From Chromera velia (Eukaryota > Sar > Chromeraceae): a stretch of DNA of 16,341 nucleotides. Below are positions 8,126 through 16,341 of the stretch, piece after piece. The position numbers were made by a program, and so were the translations under genes. Below the pieces are notes generated by a model that did not search any database, was not told the DNA's origin, and saw only the letters and a list, made by a program, of their open reading frames with translations. The stretch spans positions 1 to 16,341 of the forward strand of contig JAHBMJ010002735.1 of the NCBI GenBank assembly GCA_018398765.1. The letters are read 5' to 3'. The first letter of the stretch is position 1. Each line of letters begins with the position of its first letter.

Positions 8126-9047
8126 ATGCAGCTTGAACACATCAAGGAAGGAGAGCCGGAGGCCTCGCGATTCTGGGAGTCAGCTCTCTCTTCGAACAAA
8201 GCTCAGTACTGCAGATCAGCTAGACGTATTCACTCCTCTATACCCGTCCATCATGATGTTTGCAGAGAATCTGCTCACGAAGTAGAGGCCTACGTTCTTC
8301 CTGCGGCCTGCCGGCTTTTTGAGCTCTGCAAGTCCTTTACGGAGCTTGGGGCGTACACATACATGAAGAGAGAAATGTCAGAGAGGGCTCTGACAACCAT
8401 GCGGACAGAGTCAGTTGGTCAGTCAGTCAGTTTGCCGTATCGCCTCAGGCCATTGTATTCGTCCTTGATGGAGGACTGGTTCCCCTTGATTCTATTGCAG
8501 ACTTTCCCGTGGAATCACAACGCTCGGTCAAAGGTGCTCGATGAGCGTGACGGCGTTCCATCTGTCTGTGATCAACATGGAGAGATACATGGAGTCGTAC
8601 GACAAGAAGAGGGCGACAGAGACGGGAATTCCTTTGGAGCTCTTCCCGGTGGACTGGAAGGTGGGCAACCCGGCAGAGTGGGTGTCTCCGCGTTTTCTTT
8701 GGCTTATGGGTCTGGTCGATTTGGTTTGGGAATTGTTCGTCCGTCTACACGTTCGCAGCTTCTTTCCTTTTTTTTTCTGTGTGTCGGGACTGCCTCGATC
8801 TCTCGTGTGGACTCCTTGCTTTCCTTGCACGTGGATGATGATGCAGCTCCTGTGGGTGACCATCGTGGACCTGACGGAGAAGGTCTGGGAAGACGAGTTC
8901 ATTCAGTCGCTCTTCCTCAGGTGCTCGGCAGAACGGGCAATGAAAACACAGTCAGTCGAGTCAGTCTGAGAACTAGACTGTCGGGGAATACGGTAGAGGA
9001 AGAGCCAGGATTCTCTTTCCGTCGCAAGGGGCCCTCGGGCAGCGGTA

Positions 9048-9114
<67 letters not shown>

Positions 9115-11585
9115 GAGAGAGAGAGACATAGAGCGAGAGAGAGAGAGAGAGAGAGACATAGAGTGAGAGAGAGAGAGAGAGAGAAGGGAAGAGAGAAAGA
9201 GATCAAGGAGGGCCGCAGAGAGGCAAGCGATGATTAGTTTCACTCTGCAATTCCACTGATGAAGGGCACCTCGAAAAGCATGCAGAGAGAGACTGACGGA
9301 TTGACGGGGAGCATGGAGAGAAACTTACGAGAGGCATAGGATGTCCGTCACGCGCGATAGTCCCACCGATACTTTCTTGACACAGTACGAGCTTTATCGA
9401 GATCTGTTGGTCCGTCGCTGCCATAAGAGGAGCGGCAATCTGTCAAAAACAGGCGTCTCCAACAAGGACAGACAACTCGTTCCCTTCCCTAGTGGGACCT
9501 GCCGTGAACGCATCTTTAATTGGTCATGTATTTCCCTGTACGTCCCTCTCTCTCACAACGCACGCTTGCAGCTGGTCCCCGGAAACGCAGCTGGACCTTC
9601 AGTTTGAAATTTGCGACACGTTCATGTGGAAGTTTCACCTCGAAAGCTCGGTCTTCGAGAAGAAACAGAAAGAGTACACAAAGCTCATGAAGCAGAGGGT
9701 AGGTTGGATTCGGGATACACGAGGCGCGCTGTTTACTTGTCTGCTCACTCTCCATGTGTTGGTCCATTTTCCGACGAATCCAGAGCATTTGTCCCCGTTC
9801 TTCGTCCTTCTCCTATTCCTCGTCCACAACCCCTCATTTTTTCGTCTGCTTTCCTGCTTTTCGTTTTAAGCGTTGTTCTCCCCCGCACTCGTACATTACT
9901 GCGGTCTGTAGGCAACTTCTTTCATGAAGTTGTTTGCCTCCTTTGTTGGGTACTTGCAGGGAGATGCCGAATTTCTCACCATTCTCAGGAACACACTCGG
10001 ACGCCAATCGCACCACAGAACCCCCTCAGCATGCCATCAAGTACCCAGGCCCATCCACCCTCTCACTCCGACATGCATCCGAGGAGGAGGAGGGGCAGGG
10101 TCGAGGCATCAAAGGAGCAACGGAGCCCTCCTCACCACCCTCGCCCCCCTCCCACGATGCCCCACTCCCCCCATCCTCACATCCCCTCCTCTCCATAACA
10201 CTGAGCGGGAGCCTCCCAAGGGTTCCCAGCTGACAATCCCTGCAGCCACACATCGGAAGGTACCCATCGGTGCTGTTGTCTCGTCAGGCAACCCCTCTTC
10301 CTTCGTCTCTGTCCCCCCCCTCCCCCTCGACTTGAGCAGGGTCTTTCCAAAAGGGCAAATCATGGGGCTCACCGTCCTCCCGGGTTCCCATCCCGCACCG
10401 CCTCCTGCAGCCCATTCTTTCCACCACCGGGCCCCGTCAACTGCACGACCTCAACACCGACAGCCCATGCAGAAGGCAAACAATTTAGCGCTCTTCTCTG
10501 CCCGGGAGATTCATGGGGGCACGAACGACTCCTTCAGGTTCCGGAACCCCGAATCTGTCCTGGGGGGAACAGACAGGAACGTTTCCTTTGCCCCTTACGT
10601 GCCACCAACGGTGGACGCCCAAACAAGCGCACGAGCCTACACGAACTCCCTCTCCCCTGCGCACGCACCCCCCTTTTCAACCATGCTGCCTCCTCTTAAC
10701 GCAACACTGGAAGATGTCACCAGACGCTCTGTCCTCACAGTCAGGAGAAACCCCGACCCTTCTCCCCCTCCTATGCAGACGAAGACCAATCCCCATTTCC
10801 CCCTTCCCGTCTCCGTGCGACTGTCTCAAGCAGAGGCCCTCAGCACCTACCTGCCGGCGACGTGTCAGCCGACGAAGATTGTCCACAGAGCAGGATTCGA
10901 TTCTCGAAAGCCCTCCATGGCCACTCTGTCGACTCTCGCAACAGGCACAACCACCATCCAGACCTCACGAACTGTGGAGGGACTTGCGAAGGCTACGCTG
11001 CCCTCAGCCATGCCACCACCAACAATGAAGAGAGCAATCCCGCCCAGCCGATTTGTCTGCCTAGAGCCGCAGGCATCCGTGACAGCGCGAACTCTGCAAA
11101 TCTCTCCGCACCCCTCAATTGTCTCCCCACCGGCTACACAGCAAACTCACCCCCCCCCCCAGCAGCCTCCGTCTCTCTCAACATGCCGACAACACATTAT
11201 CAGTGCGACGTGTGCCTCTCTGCCTCTGCAGCTTCCACAGGGAGGAAGAGGGAACGGACATGCCGTGGCCACTTCCAGGACCAGCCAGGACGGCAGTCAG
11301 ACGGTTGCTTCTATTTCTCCCAGCATCCCTCCCCCAGTCGCACCCCCGCCTTTGGTTGCAGCCCCACCCCCAGCCCCCCCCTTTGATCCCTACTGCTTCG
11401 CTCCCCCTGTCGGGATGCATGTCCGCGTGCAGCACGGACCCCTCCCGATGCCACCTCAGCATTTCCATTTCGGGGGAGTGCCCTTGCCAGCCCCCCATGC
11501 ACACGCAGTGCCCGCCTGGCAGGTACACCCGCATTGGCATCCGGCCTCGACATTTCCGGCCCAGCACTCTTCTTTTGTGCGCTGA
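8126..11585 (+). CDS. multi-exon gene of unknown function with proline-rich C-terminal exon
   Basis: Proposed exons: 8126-8421, 8501-8660 (or to 8681), 8847-8920, 9572-9698 and 9960-11585, ending at TGA 11583-11585. All junctions are GT..AG (GTCAGT/TTGCAG, GTGGGC/ATGCAG, GTGCTC/TTGCAG, GTAGGT/TTGCAG) and the phases agree, giving about 761 codons. Exons 2-4 encode a charged, aromatic-rich globular part (NMERYMESYDKKR, VDLTEKVWEDEFIQSLFL, TFMWKFHLESSVFEKKQKEY). Exon 5 starts GDAEFLTILRNTLGRQ and then becomes ~500 residues rich in Pro, Ser, Thr, His and Gln, ending in a Pro/His-rich stretch and SSFVR; it is probably disordered. No family recognised. Exon 1 and the true start are uncertain: an intron may end at 8131, and 8541 is an alternative ATG. 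Exons 3-5 are best supported. No TAA/TAG occurs in the frame although Gln is frequent. Confidence 0.6.
9051..9183 (+). repeat. compound CA/GA microsatellite
   Basis: (CA)15 at 9051-9080 is followed directly by a long imperfect (GA)n tract to about 9183, broken by GACATAGAG interruptions. It lies in the proposed 651-nt intron between exons 3 and 4. Leu/Ser or Arg/Glu reading frames across it are artefacts. Confidence 0.95.
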
Positions 11586-12837
11586 CTGACAGACGGGACG
11601 GAAGAGGGATGGGATCGAGTCTGGCCCTAGCTGCTGCGGCCTTGCAATCGCTTGGCCCGCCACCAACTTTTTGAGGGGAATTAGGGAAAGGGAATGGGAG
11701 GGGTGTGGGAACAAGCAAAGAATCCGTTGAGTTGAAGAGCTGTCGCCCGAACAAACTTTGCGTACAAAGAGTGCGCAAAGCAAACGGGCATGCATGCATG
11801 CATGAGTGATGGGACGATCGATGCACGCTGAAAACGGTTATGAGCCAAAAGGATCCAAAAGGGTGGAATCATCCACACTTTCGTCCGCAATACACCGCCA
11901 AACCGCAAGACGACAACTTGAATACTGATAGCAACACCCATACCGTTGCAAGGAACGAATGACCGTCATTAACCGTCATTCCTTTTAGACTCGAAGCCTT
12001 CACGTTTTTTCTGGTTCGATTCGGTTTTTTCAACAGAACGTCATTGAATATCCGCCACGACGTTTGCGCAGACGTCGACCCTGATGTCAACCGATCTCAG
12101 GCTAGCTGTGTACTAGGCGACGCACAGTGGTAAAAAAAAAAAAAGAATAGACATGTCGAGATTTTTTTTTTCTTTTTTTTTTTTTTTAGTCTAGTGGTCA
12201 AAGGTCCAAGCAAACTTAGCAAAGGTAGGTTTTGTAGTTAGATGTGTTTTTGTTATATGTTTGGCACTTCCAATAAAATAATAGAAAAAATAATAAAAAA
12301 GATTAGGCTTCTCCAGATTTTTTTTTTCTTTTTTTTTATTACTGTGCGTCACAGCCATATATATCTATATATGGGTTCCTCTGAAATTTTCATACAATAT
12401 TCACTTGAAGTTGCATTGGCATTGCATGTAGCTAGGGGTATATAAGCTATTACCTGGCTGCCAGTATATACTATACTACTGTATATAGTATTTAAAAAAT
12501 AATCTAAATTAAACGTCATAAACTGGGACCTAAAGTAAACATTGATTTGGGTCTTTTTTTTAAATATCAAATCTAGTATCAAATTAACGACCATTGTTTC
12601 GATCGATCATCGATGCCTAAACTTCTACAATCGATCGCTGAAATACTATAGTACAGTAGGATATACACAGTACGGTTAAGAATTACTACCAGCCCCTTTT
12701 AGCCAGCAGCGAGTTACCGTCAGTGTGGTAACCATGAGATGGTAACCAGCGGAATTGAAACCGTGTACCACTACCATGGTAGTTCAAGGAAAAACTCTGA
12801 TGAAAACAGTTGCTAGACTTATTTTAAAGCTGGACTG
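11586..12837. other. intergenic region downstream of the proline-rich gene, no gene seen
   Basis: Holds (GCAT)n near 11790-11803, a duplicated CCGTCATTAA motif at about 11960-11980, A/T homopolymer tracts at 12131-12187 and 12296-12340 that share GATTTTTTTTTCTTTTTTT, and AT palindromes near 12356-12373 and 12463-12488. Repeated GGTAACCA and a CTACCATGGTAG palindrome occur at 12726-12784. Composition shifts sharply from GC-rich exon to AT-rich DNA near 12120. An AATAAA at about 12272 is a weak candidate poly(A) signal for the upstream gene. Confidence 0.5.
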
Positions 12838-13640
12838 CCCTATAAAAGTGTACCCAAAAAGTGTACCCAAAATTGATATATCGGTTTGAAAGAAGTATAA
12901 AGAGTTAGAAGCTCAAACTAATAACACTTAACAGTCAACTGTGGATCTTTTAGCATGTTTAGTATTAATTTCTAACTGTTTATATAGTTGTTGAGAAAAA
13001 ATGTGATGAAAAATTGATAGTCAATTTTTTTTTTGACATTGATATCAATTTTTATATCAATTTTTGGTACATTTTTTTTACATATGTTTTTTCTTGAACA
13101 TATTTTTTTTCATGAACCATAAAGAGTCAGAAGTTGAAATTAAGACCAGTTATAGTCATAAGCACTATCAGTTCGAGCTTCTAACTCTTTATACTTTGTA
13201 AGAAATCTTCATATAAAAAAAATTGATATCATTTTTTTTTTAACTTTTTAAATATTTTTTTCTCACAAAGTGTAAAGAGTTGGAACTTGAAACTTATAGT
13301 GCTTATATATCTTTTTATGATTTACAAGCGTTGTTAGTTTGAGCTTCTAACTCTTTATACTTGTTGAGAAAAAAAATAACAAAAATTTTGATATCAATTT
13401 TTATTTTTTGATATCAATTTTTTTATATAAGAAAAAAATATTTTTTATCACATTTTTTCTCAATAACTATAAAAAGTTAGAAGCTCATACTAAGTATAGT
13501 AAGAGATCTACCGTTGACTGTTAAGTGTTATTAGTTTGAGATTCTAACTCTTCATAGTTCTTTCAAACCGATATGTAAAAATTGATATCAATTTTTGAAA
13601 GTGTACCAAAAATTAATATCGATGTCAATTTTTGGTACAT
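12838..13640. mobile_element. non-autonomous foldback/MITE-like element with nested hairpins
   Basis: Terminal arms 12878-13013 and 13441-13574 are inverted copies, ~135 bp and highly similar (both contain ATATCGGTTTGAAAGAA and AACTAATAACACTTAACAGTC). Outer sequences with GTGTACC near 12848-12867 and its complement GGTACAT/GGTACAC further out suggest the element extends to about 12838-13640. A ~20-bp motif (AAAGAGTTAGAAGCTCAAACT) recurs seven times in alternating orientation (12899 F, 13121 F, 13171 R, 13274 F, 13337 R, 13471 F, 13533 R), making smaller hairpins inside the large one. No transposase and no clear target-site duplication. Confidence 0.7.
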
Positions 13641-14414
13641 GTTGGGAACCAGAAAGAATTCATGCGCGCACGCCGAGCGATAAAGAAAGCGCGAGGCGGG
13701 ACCAGAAAGAATTCATGCGCGCACGCCGAGCAATAAAGAAAGCGCAAGGCGATGTCAGGCAATAAGCACCGCGCGCACATGCATTGCAAACTGCATGAGC
13801 GCTCTGCATGTGCGCGCGGTGCTTATTGCCTGACATCGCCTTGCGCTTTCTTTATCACTCGGCGTGCGCGCATGAATTCTTTCTGGTCCCGCCTCGCGCT
13901 TTCTTTATCGCTCGAGTTTGTTGAACATACGTTGGGCTAGCGTATAGGGCTACAACTTCTGCTTACGTGTATCTACGCAAAGGTCTGTTTGTCTGGTCGT
14001 TCATCTTTCAACTCCTTCTAGAGAGATTTCAGATTGGCTACTCAGAACAGATACGATCGGTCAGTCAGACGGTATGCGTGCACGCGTTGTGCATATAGTA
14101 CGGTATTCATCTGTATCGGTCTACTTAAATGCATGTAACCTCTGTATTTGCTGTATCCATCTTTCTGACGTCTGTTCTGTCTCTGTGTTATTCCGTTTTG
14201 TGTGAACTCACTTCTGTAGTATTTCTTTTTTCCATGTATTCATGCATGCATTGCAAACTGCATGAGCGCTCTGCATGTGCGTGCGGTGCTTATTGCTTGA
14301 CATCGCCTTGCGCTTTCTTTATTGCTCGGCGTGCGCGCATGAATTCTTTCTGGTCCCGCCTCGCGCTTTCTTTATCGCTCGGCGTGCGCGCATGAATTCT
14401 TTCTAGTCCCCAAC
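13641..14414. mobile_element. TIR element with a duplicated right arm
   Basis: The left terminus begins GTTGGGAACCAGAAAG at 13641 and the right ends CTTTCTAGTCCCCAAC at 14414. The TIRs are about 140 bp, each holding two ~53-bp subunits with GAATTCATGCGCGCACGCC. A second copy of the right arm (13777-13914) sits directly beside the left arm, forming a near-perfect ~108-bp hairpin with a ~21-nt loop (13784-13804), and repeats 14242-14378 as a direct repeat. The spacer 13915-14240 has no coding potential that I recognise. No transposase, and no convincing target-site duplication. Confidence 0.72.
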
Positions 14415-14536
14415 AACCACCCCCCCCCCTTAACTCTGCTCGTCCCTGAGCAGAACGCAAAAAGGAAAGAATGGAAAGGACCTCAGCATCAGCGTATACA
14501 AATCAGTGCAATCATTACAAGGTTCCGGAAGCATGA
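14415..14536 (+). other. short non-coding junction before the Ty3 RT fragment
   Basis: A C-tract (14420-14429), a 6-bp hairpin CTGCTC/GAGCAG (14437-14454), then sequence that does not match the expected RT fingers upstream of motif A. An in-frame TGA at 14534 precedes the recognisable RT, so the 5' part of this pol fragment has been lost or diverged. Confidence 0.5.
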
Positions 14537-15241
14537 AAATCATTAAACGCAGCCACCAAGCGGGATCTCTTTCCGCTTCCACGCATCCAGGAGACACTTG
14601 ACAAGCTTGCCGGCTCGTCAGTGTTCTCTACACTTGACTACACCTCGGGCTTTCATCAGCTTTCCTTGAAAAAAAAGGACAGGGAGAAGACAGCCTTCAT
14701 CACTCCGTTTGGGCTGTTTAAATTTCTTCGTATGCCCTTTGGTTTAGTCAACGCACCCGCCCTTTTCTAACGAGCAATGACGCTCATCCTTGCATCGCTC
14801 CCACGAGAGATAGCACTTGTCTACGTCGATGATGTGATCATCTTCTCTCGTAGTCACGCCGAGCACTTGCAGGACCTCCGTGAGGTCTTCACCCTTGTTC
14901 GTGCCGCTGGTCTGAAGCTCCGCCTCGAAAAGGCACAGATTGGAAAGGCACAGGTGGAGTACCTAGGTCATACCGTATCCGCCCGTGGAGTCCGTCCAAG
15001 TCGAAAGAACACGGAGAAGGTAAAGAACTGGCCGACCTCGACTGACCGTCCGAGCCTTTGCACATTCGTTTACTTGTACAACTACTACCAAACTTTTGTG
15101 GAGGGGTTTGCGCGGATTGCCCATCTACTAAATCAACTGTTGCATCCTTTCGATAAGAACAAGCAGCCCCTTCCCTTTTTCTGGACAGCCGCAGCCGATG
15201 AAGCCTTCCAGGAGCTCCGCAACCGTCTCACTGAGCCACCC
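14537..15241 (+). pseudogene. pol: Ty3/gypsy reverse transcriptase fragment
   Basis: One frame reads from [19 protein letters not shown] through motif A ([12 protein letters not shown], Asp at 14636), motif B (MPFGLVNAP, 14732), motif C (YVDD, 14822-14833), KLRLEKAQIG and YLGHTVSARGV, to the connection region (YLYNYYQTFVEGFARIA, FFWTAAADEAFQELRNRL). It stops matching before RNase H near 15241. An in-frame TAA at 14768-14770 sits in NAPALF-TAA-RAM, where Ty3 RTs normally have Gln (FQRAM). The fragment lacks protease, N-terminal fingers, RNase H and integrase, so it is a truncated copy. The sequence after 15243 belongs to the gag end of another element, or to a rearranged part of the same family. 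Confidence 0.88.
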
Positions 15242-15245
15242 ATGA

Positions 15246-15452
15246 GGACGAGGATACCCTACTTCCTCTTCGTCTTCCCAAAGTGTCCCCGGAGGGAATA
15301 CGCTGGGGCATCCCAATTATGTGGGGTGTAGGCAATGTGGTTCAAAAGAGCATCGAATCACACAGTGCCCTAATGCACCACGAGGGAGTGAGGGCAGGAA
15401 TTAGGGAAACAGGAGAGGGGGACGGGCTTAGAGGCAGGCCTGTCCTCCGTGA
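15246..15452 (+). CDS. gag: Gag C-terminus with CCHC zinc knuckle (partial)
   Basis: The frame opens at the junction (TGA at 15243-15245) with a Ser-rich linker, then [14 protein letters not shown] at 15327-15368, an exact CX2CX4HX4C nucleocapsid knuckle, followed by a basic Arg/Gly tail. TAG codons at 15402 and 15429 interrupt the tail; TGA is at 15450-15452. Read with TAG as Gln, the tail runs past the frameshift site to the TGA, the normal arrangement for a Gag that overlaps protease. The N-terminal part of Gag is missing. Under the standard code Gag ends at 15402. Confidence 0.82.
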
Positions 15453-16341
15453 GTGATCAGAAGTTGCCTCCTCCCTGTGTGCCTGCAATTGTTCAGGAGG
15501 AGGACCATGATTTTAGCAGGCTTTCGCAGAAGTCGCAAGATGTCCCTACTTCTCGTAACGTTGCTGCTGATGACCCGAATTCGTTTGCTGCTGCCGGGAG
15601 GTCGTCTGTCCTCCCTTCCCTAGAGACGCCAGGTGCTGCAGCCACCGTTGAGGTAGCAGCCCGCCCCTGGGTGAGTTTGTTTCTTTTTGGCCAAAAGGCA
15701 TCTGCACTGTTGGATTCAGGTGCACAGACCAGTGTGATTAGCATCTCTTTCTTCGCATCTGCAGAGCATAAAATGCAGACGGCGAGTGTTGGTTTGAGTG
15801 CGTTGGGGAACAATGGAATTCCGGTAGTGGGAGAGACGTGTGCAGAGTTTTCGCATGAGTCTGCACCCGAGAAAATTTTCAAGCACCCAGTACTGGTGAC
15901 GGAGAATTCAGAGTACGATGTGGTTCTTGGGATGGATTTTCTTCGATCCCGATCTGATGTTTCTTTTGAGCTTTTTGGGGGGGAAAAGCTGTATATGGGA
16001 GACCTTCCTCCCTTTGAGGTCTGGTATGATGATGGTCTGAAATCGACGAAGGTGTGTGCCGCAAAGAGGACGCGTGTGCCCCGATGGCACCGCTCCCTCC
16101 TTCAAGTGTCCGTCGATGCCCCAGATGGTTCGGAAGTCCTTATCCGAAAGAACTTCCCCCGTAGCCATCCTGGTCTGGCTGTTCCTGCTCAGCTGACTAC
16201 CGTGCAGGGAGGCATCGCAGTCATTGAGGTCACAAACATTTCCCGTTCCAAAATCACAGTCGGTTCGAAGACAGCACTGTCCTTTGCAGAGCCGCCCTCT
16301 CACATTGCGGCGGTGACTGCTGTGACAGCAGAAAAACGGCA
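15392..16341 (+). CDS. pol: Ty3-type aspartic protease region of Pol (runs off the window)
   Basis: The frame opens at 15392, is -1 relative to Gag, and continues without a stop to the window end. After an acidic, Ser/Pro-rich linker it shows the retropepsin active site [13 protein letters not shown] (Asp codon 15713) and the second signature [10 protein letters not shown] (about 15914-15943). Then comes a ~130-residue spacer with [13 protein letters not shown] and [15 protein letters not shown], typical of the region before RT. There is no ATG near the start, so expression is expected by frameshifting from Gag. No in-frame stop or frameshift is seen, so this part looks less decayed than the RT fragment to its left. 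RT should follow beyond 16341. Confidence 0.85.
15404..15470 (+). promoter_or_regulatory. -1 ribosomal frameshift signal: GGGAAAC heptamer plus H-type pseudoknot
   Basis: The heptamer GGGAAAC (15404-15410) is in the correct register in the Gag frame (xxG GGA AAC), and slippage by -1 enters the protease frame. A 6-nt spacer (15411-15416) is followed by an 11-bp stem, 15417-15427 with 15438-15448, which includes two G-U pairs. Loop bases 15431-15436 (GAGGCA) are complementary to 15465-15470 (TGCCTC), giving a second stem and an H-type pseudoknot. The same heptamer is known from gag-pro junctions of some retroviruses. Odd: the Gag codon contributing the first G is TAG (15402-15404), which would block arrival at the site under the standard code. 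Confidence 0.75.

Noticed and set aside
8917-9243. Minus-strand Leu/Ser and Cys/Val repeat ORFs
   Set aside because: Translations of the CA/GA microsatellite, which lies in a proposed intron on the other strand.
10513-11589. Alternative plus-strand frames in the proline-rich exon (10513-11028, 10862-11386, 11119-11589) and minus-strand frames at 11178-11826
   Set aside because: GC-rich, Pro-coding DNA leaves other frames open; the 553-codon frame is longest and is phase-consistent with the upstream exons.
12188-12212. tRNA-like A box (TAGTCTAGTGGTCAAAG)
   Set aside because: No B box, anticodon arm or acceptor pairing in the following ~80 nt; at most a decayed SINE fragment.
12878-13574. CRISPR-like array from the recurring 20-bp motif
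   Set aside because: The copies alternate in orientation, vary in sequence and spacing, and form inverted pairs; no cas genes.
15493-16303. Minus-strand ORFs under the protease region
   Set aside because: Shadows of a plus-strand protease frame with both retropepsin signatures.

Overview
The window is eukaryotic nuclear DNA from an organism I cannot name. Evidence: spliceosomal-type introns in a plus-strand gene, CA/GA microsatellites, long A/T tracts, a Penelope-like retroelement (PLE), a Ty3/gypsy retrotransposon and two inverted-repeat elements. There is no bacterial-style operon. Most of the window is transposable-element sequence.

Layout. (1) Bases 1-7213, minus strand: a PLE with a ~385 bp direct repeat at both ends (1-385 and 6825-7213, pseudo-LTR-like), a probable hammerhead ribozyme (6737-6790), and three long reading frames in the order ORF0 (6627-5317), ORF-A (4472-3015; coiled coil, decapeptide repeats, RGG tail) and reverse transcriptase (2887-515). 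I see no GIY-YIG endonuclease, so it resembles endonuclease-minus PLEs with accessory ORFs. (2) 7214-8125: AT-rich, no gene. (3) 8126-11585, plus strand: a multi-exon gene of unknown function with a small globular N-terminal part and a ~540-residue proline-rich C-terminal exon. (4) 11586-12837: no gene. (5) 12838-13640 and 13641-14414: two adjacent non-autonomous inverted-repeat elements. (6) 14537-15241: truncated Ty3 RT, fused at about 15243 to the nucleocapsid and protease part of a Ty3-type element that runs off the window.

Main observations. First, the long retroelement frames are interrupted by TAA and TAG but stay in frame across them, while the frames end on TGA, as does the cellular-type gene. 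In two places homology or an internal repeat shows that the TAA sits where Gln belongs. This fits a nuclear code with TAA/TAG = Gln and TGA as stop. Point-mutation decay of Gln codons is the main alternative, and one in-frame TGA in the RT argues for at least some decay. Second, the Gag/protease overlap carries a textbook -1 frameshift signal: heptamer GGGAAAC, a 6-nt spacer, an 11-bp stem and a 6-bp pseudoknot partner. The codon whose last base opens the heptamer is a TAG, so the signal could only be reached if TAG is read as sense. Third, the hammerhead lies on the coding strand immediately 5' of the PLE ORFs, consistent with ribozymes known from PLE pseudo-LTRs.
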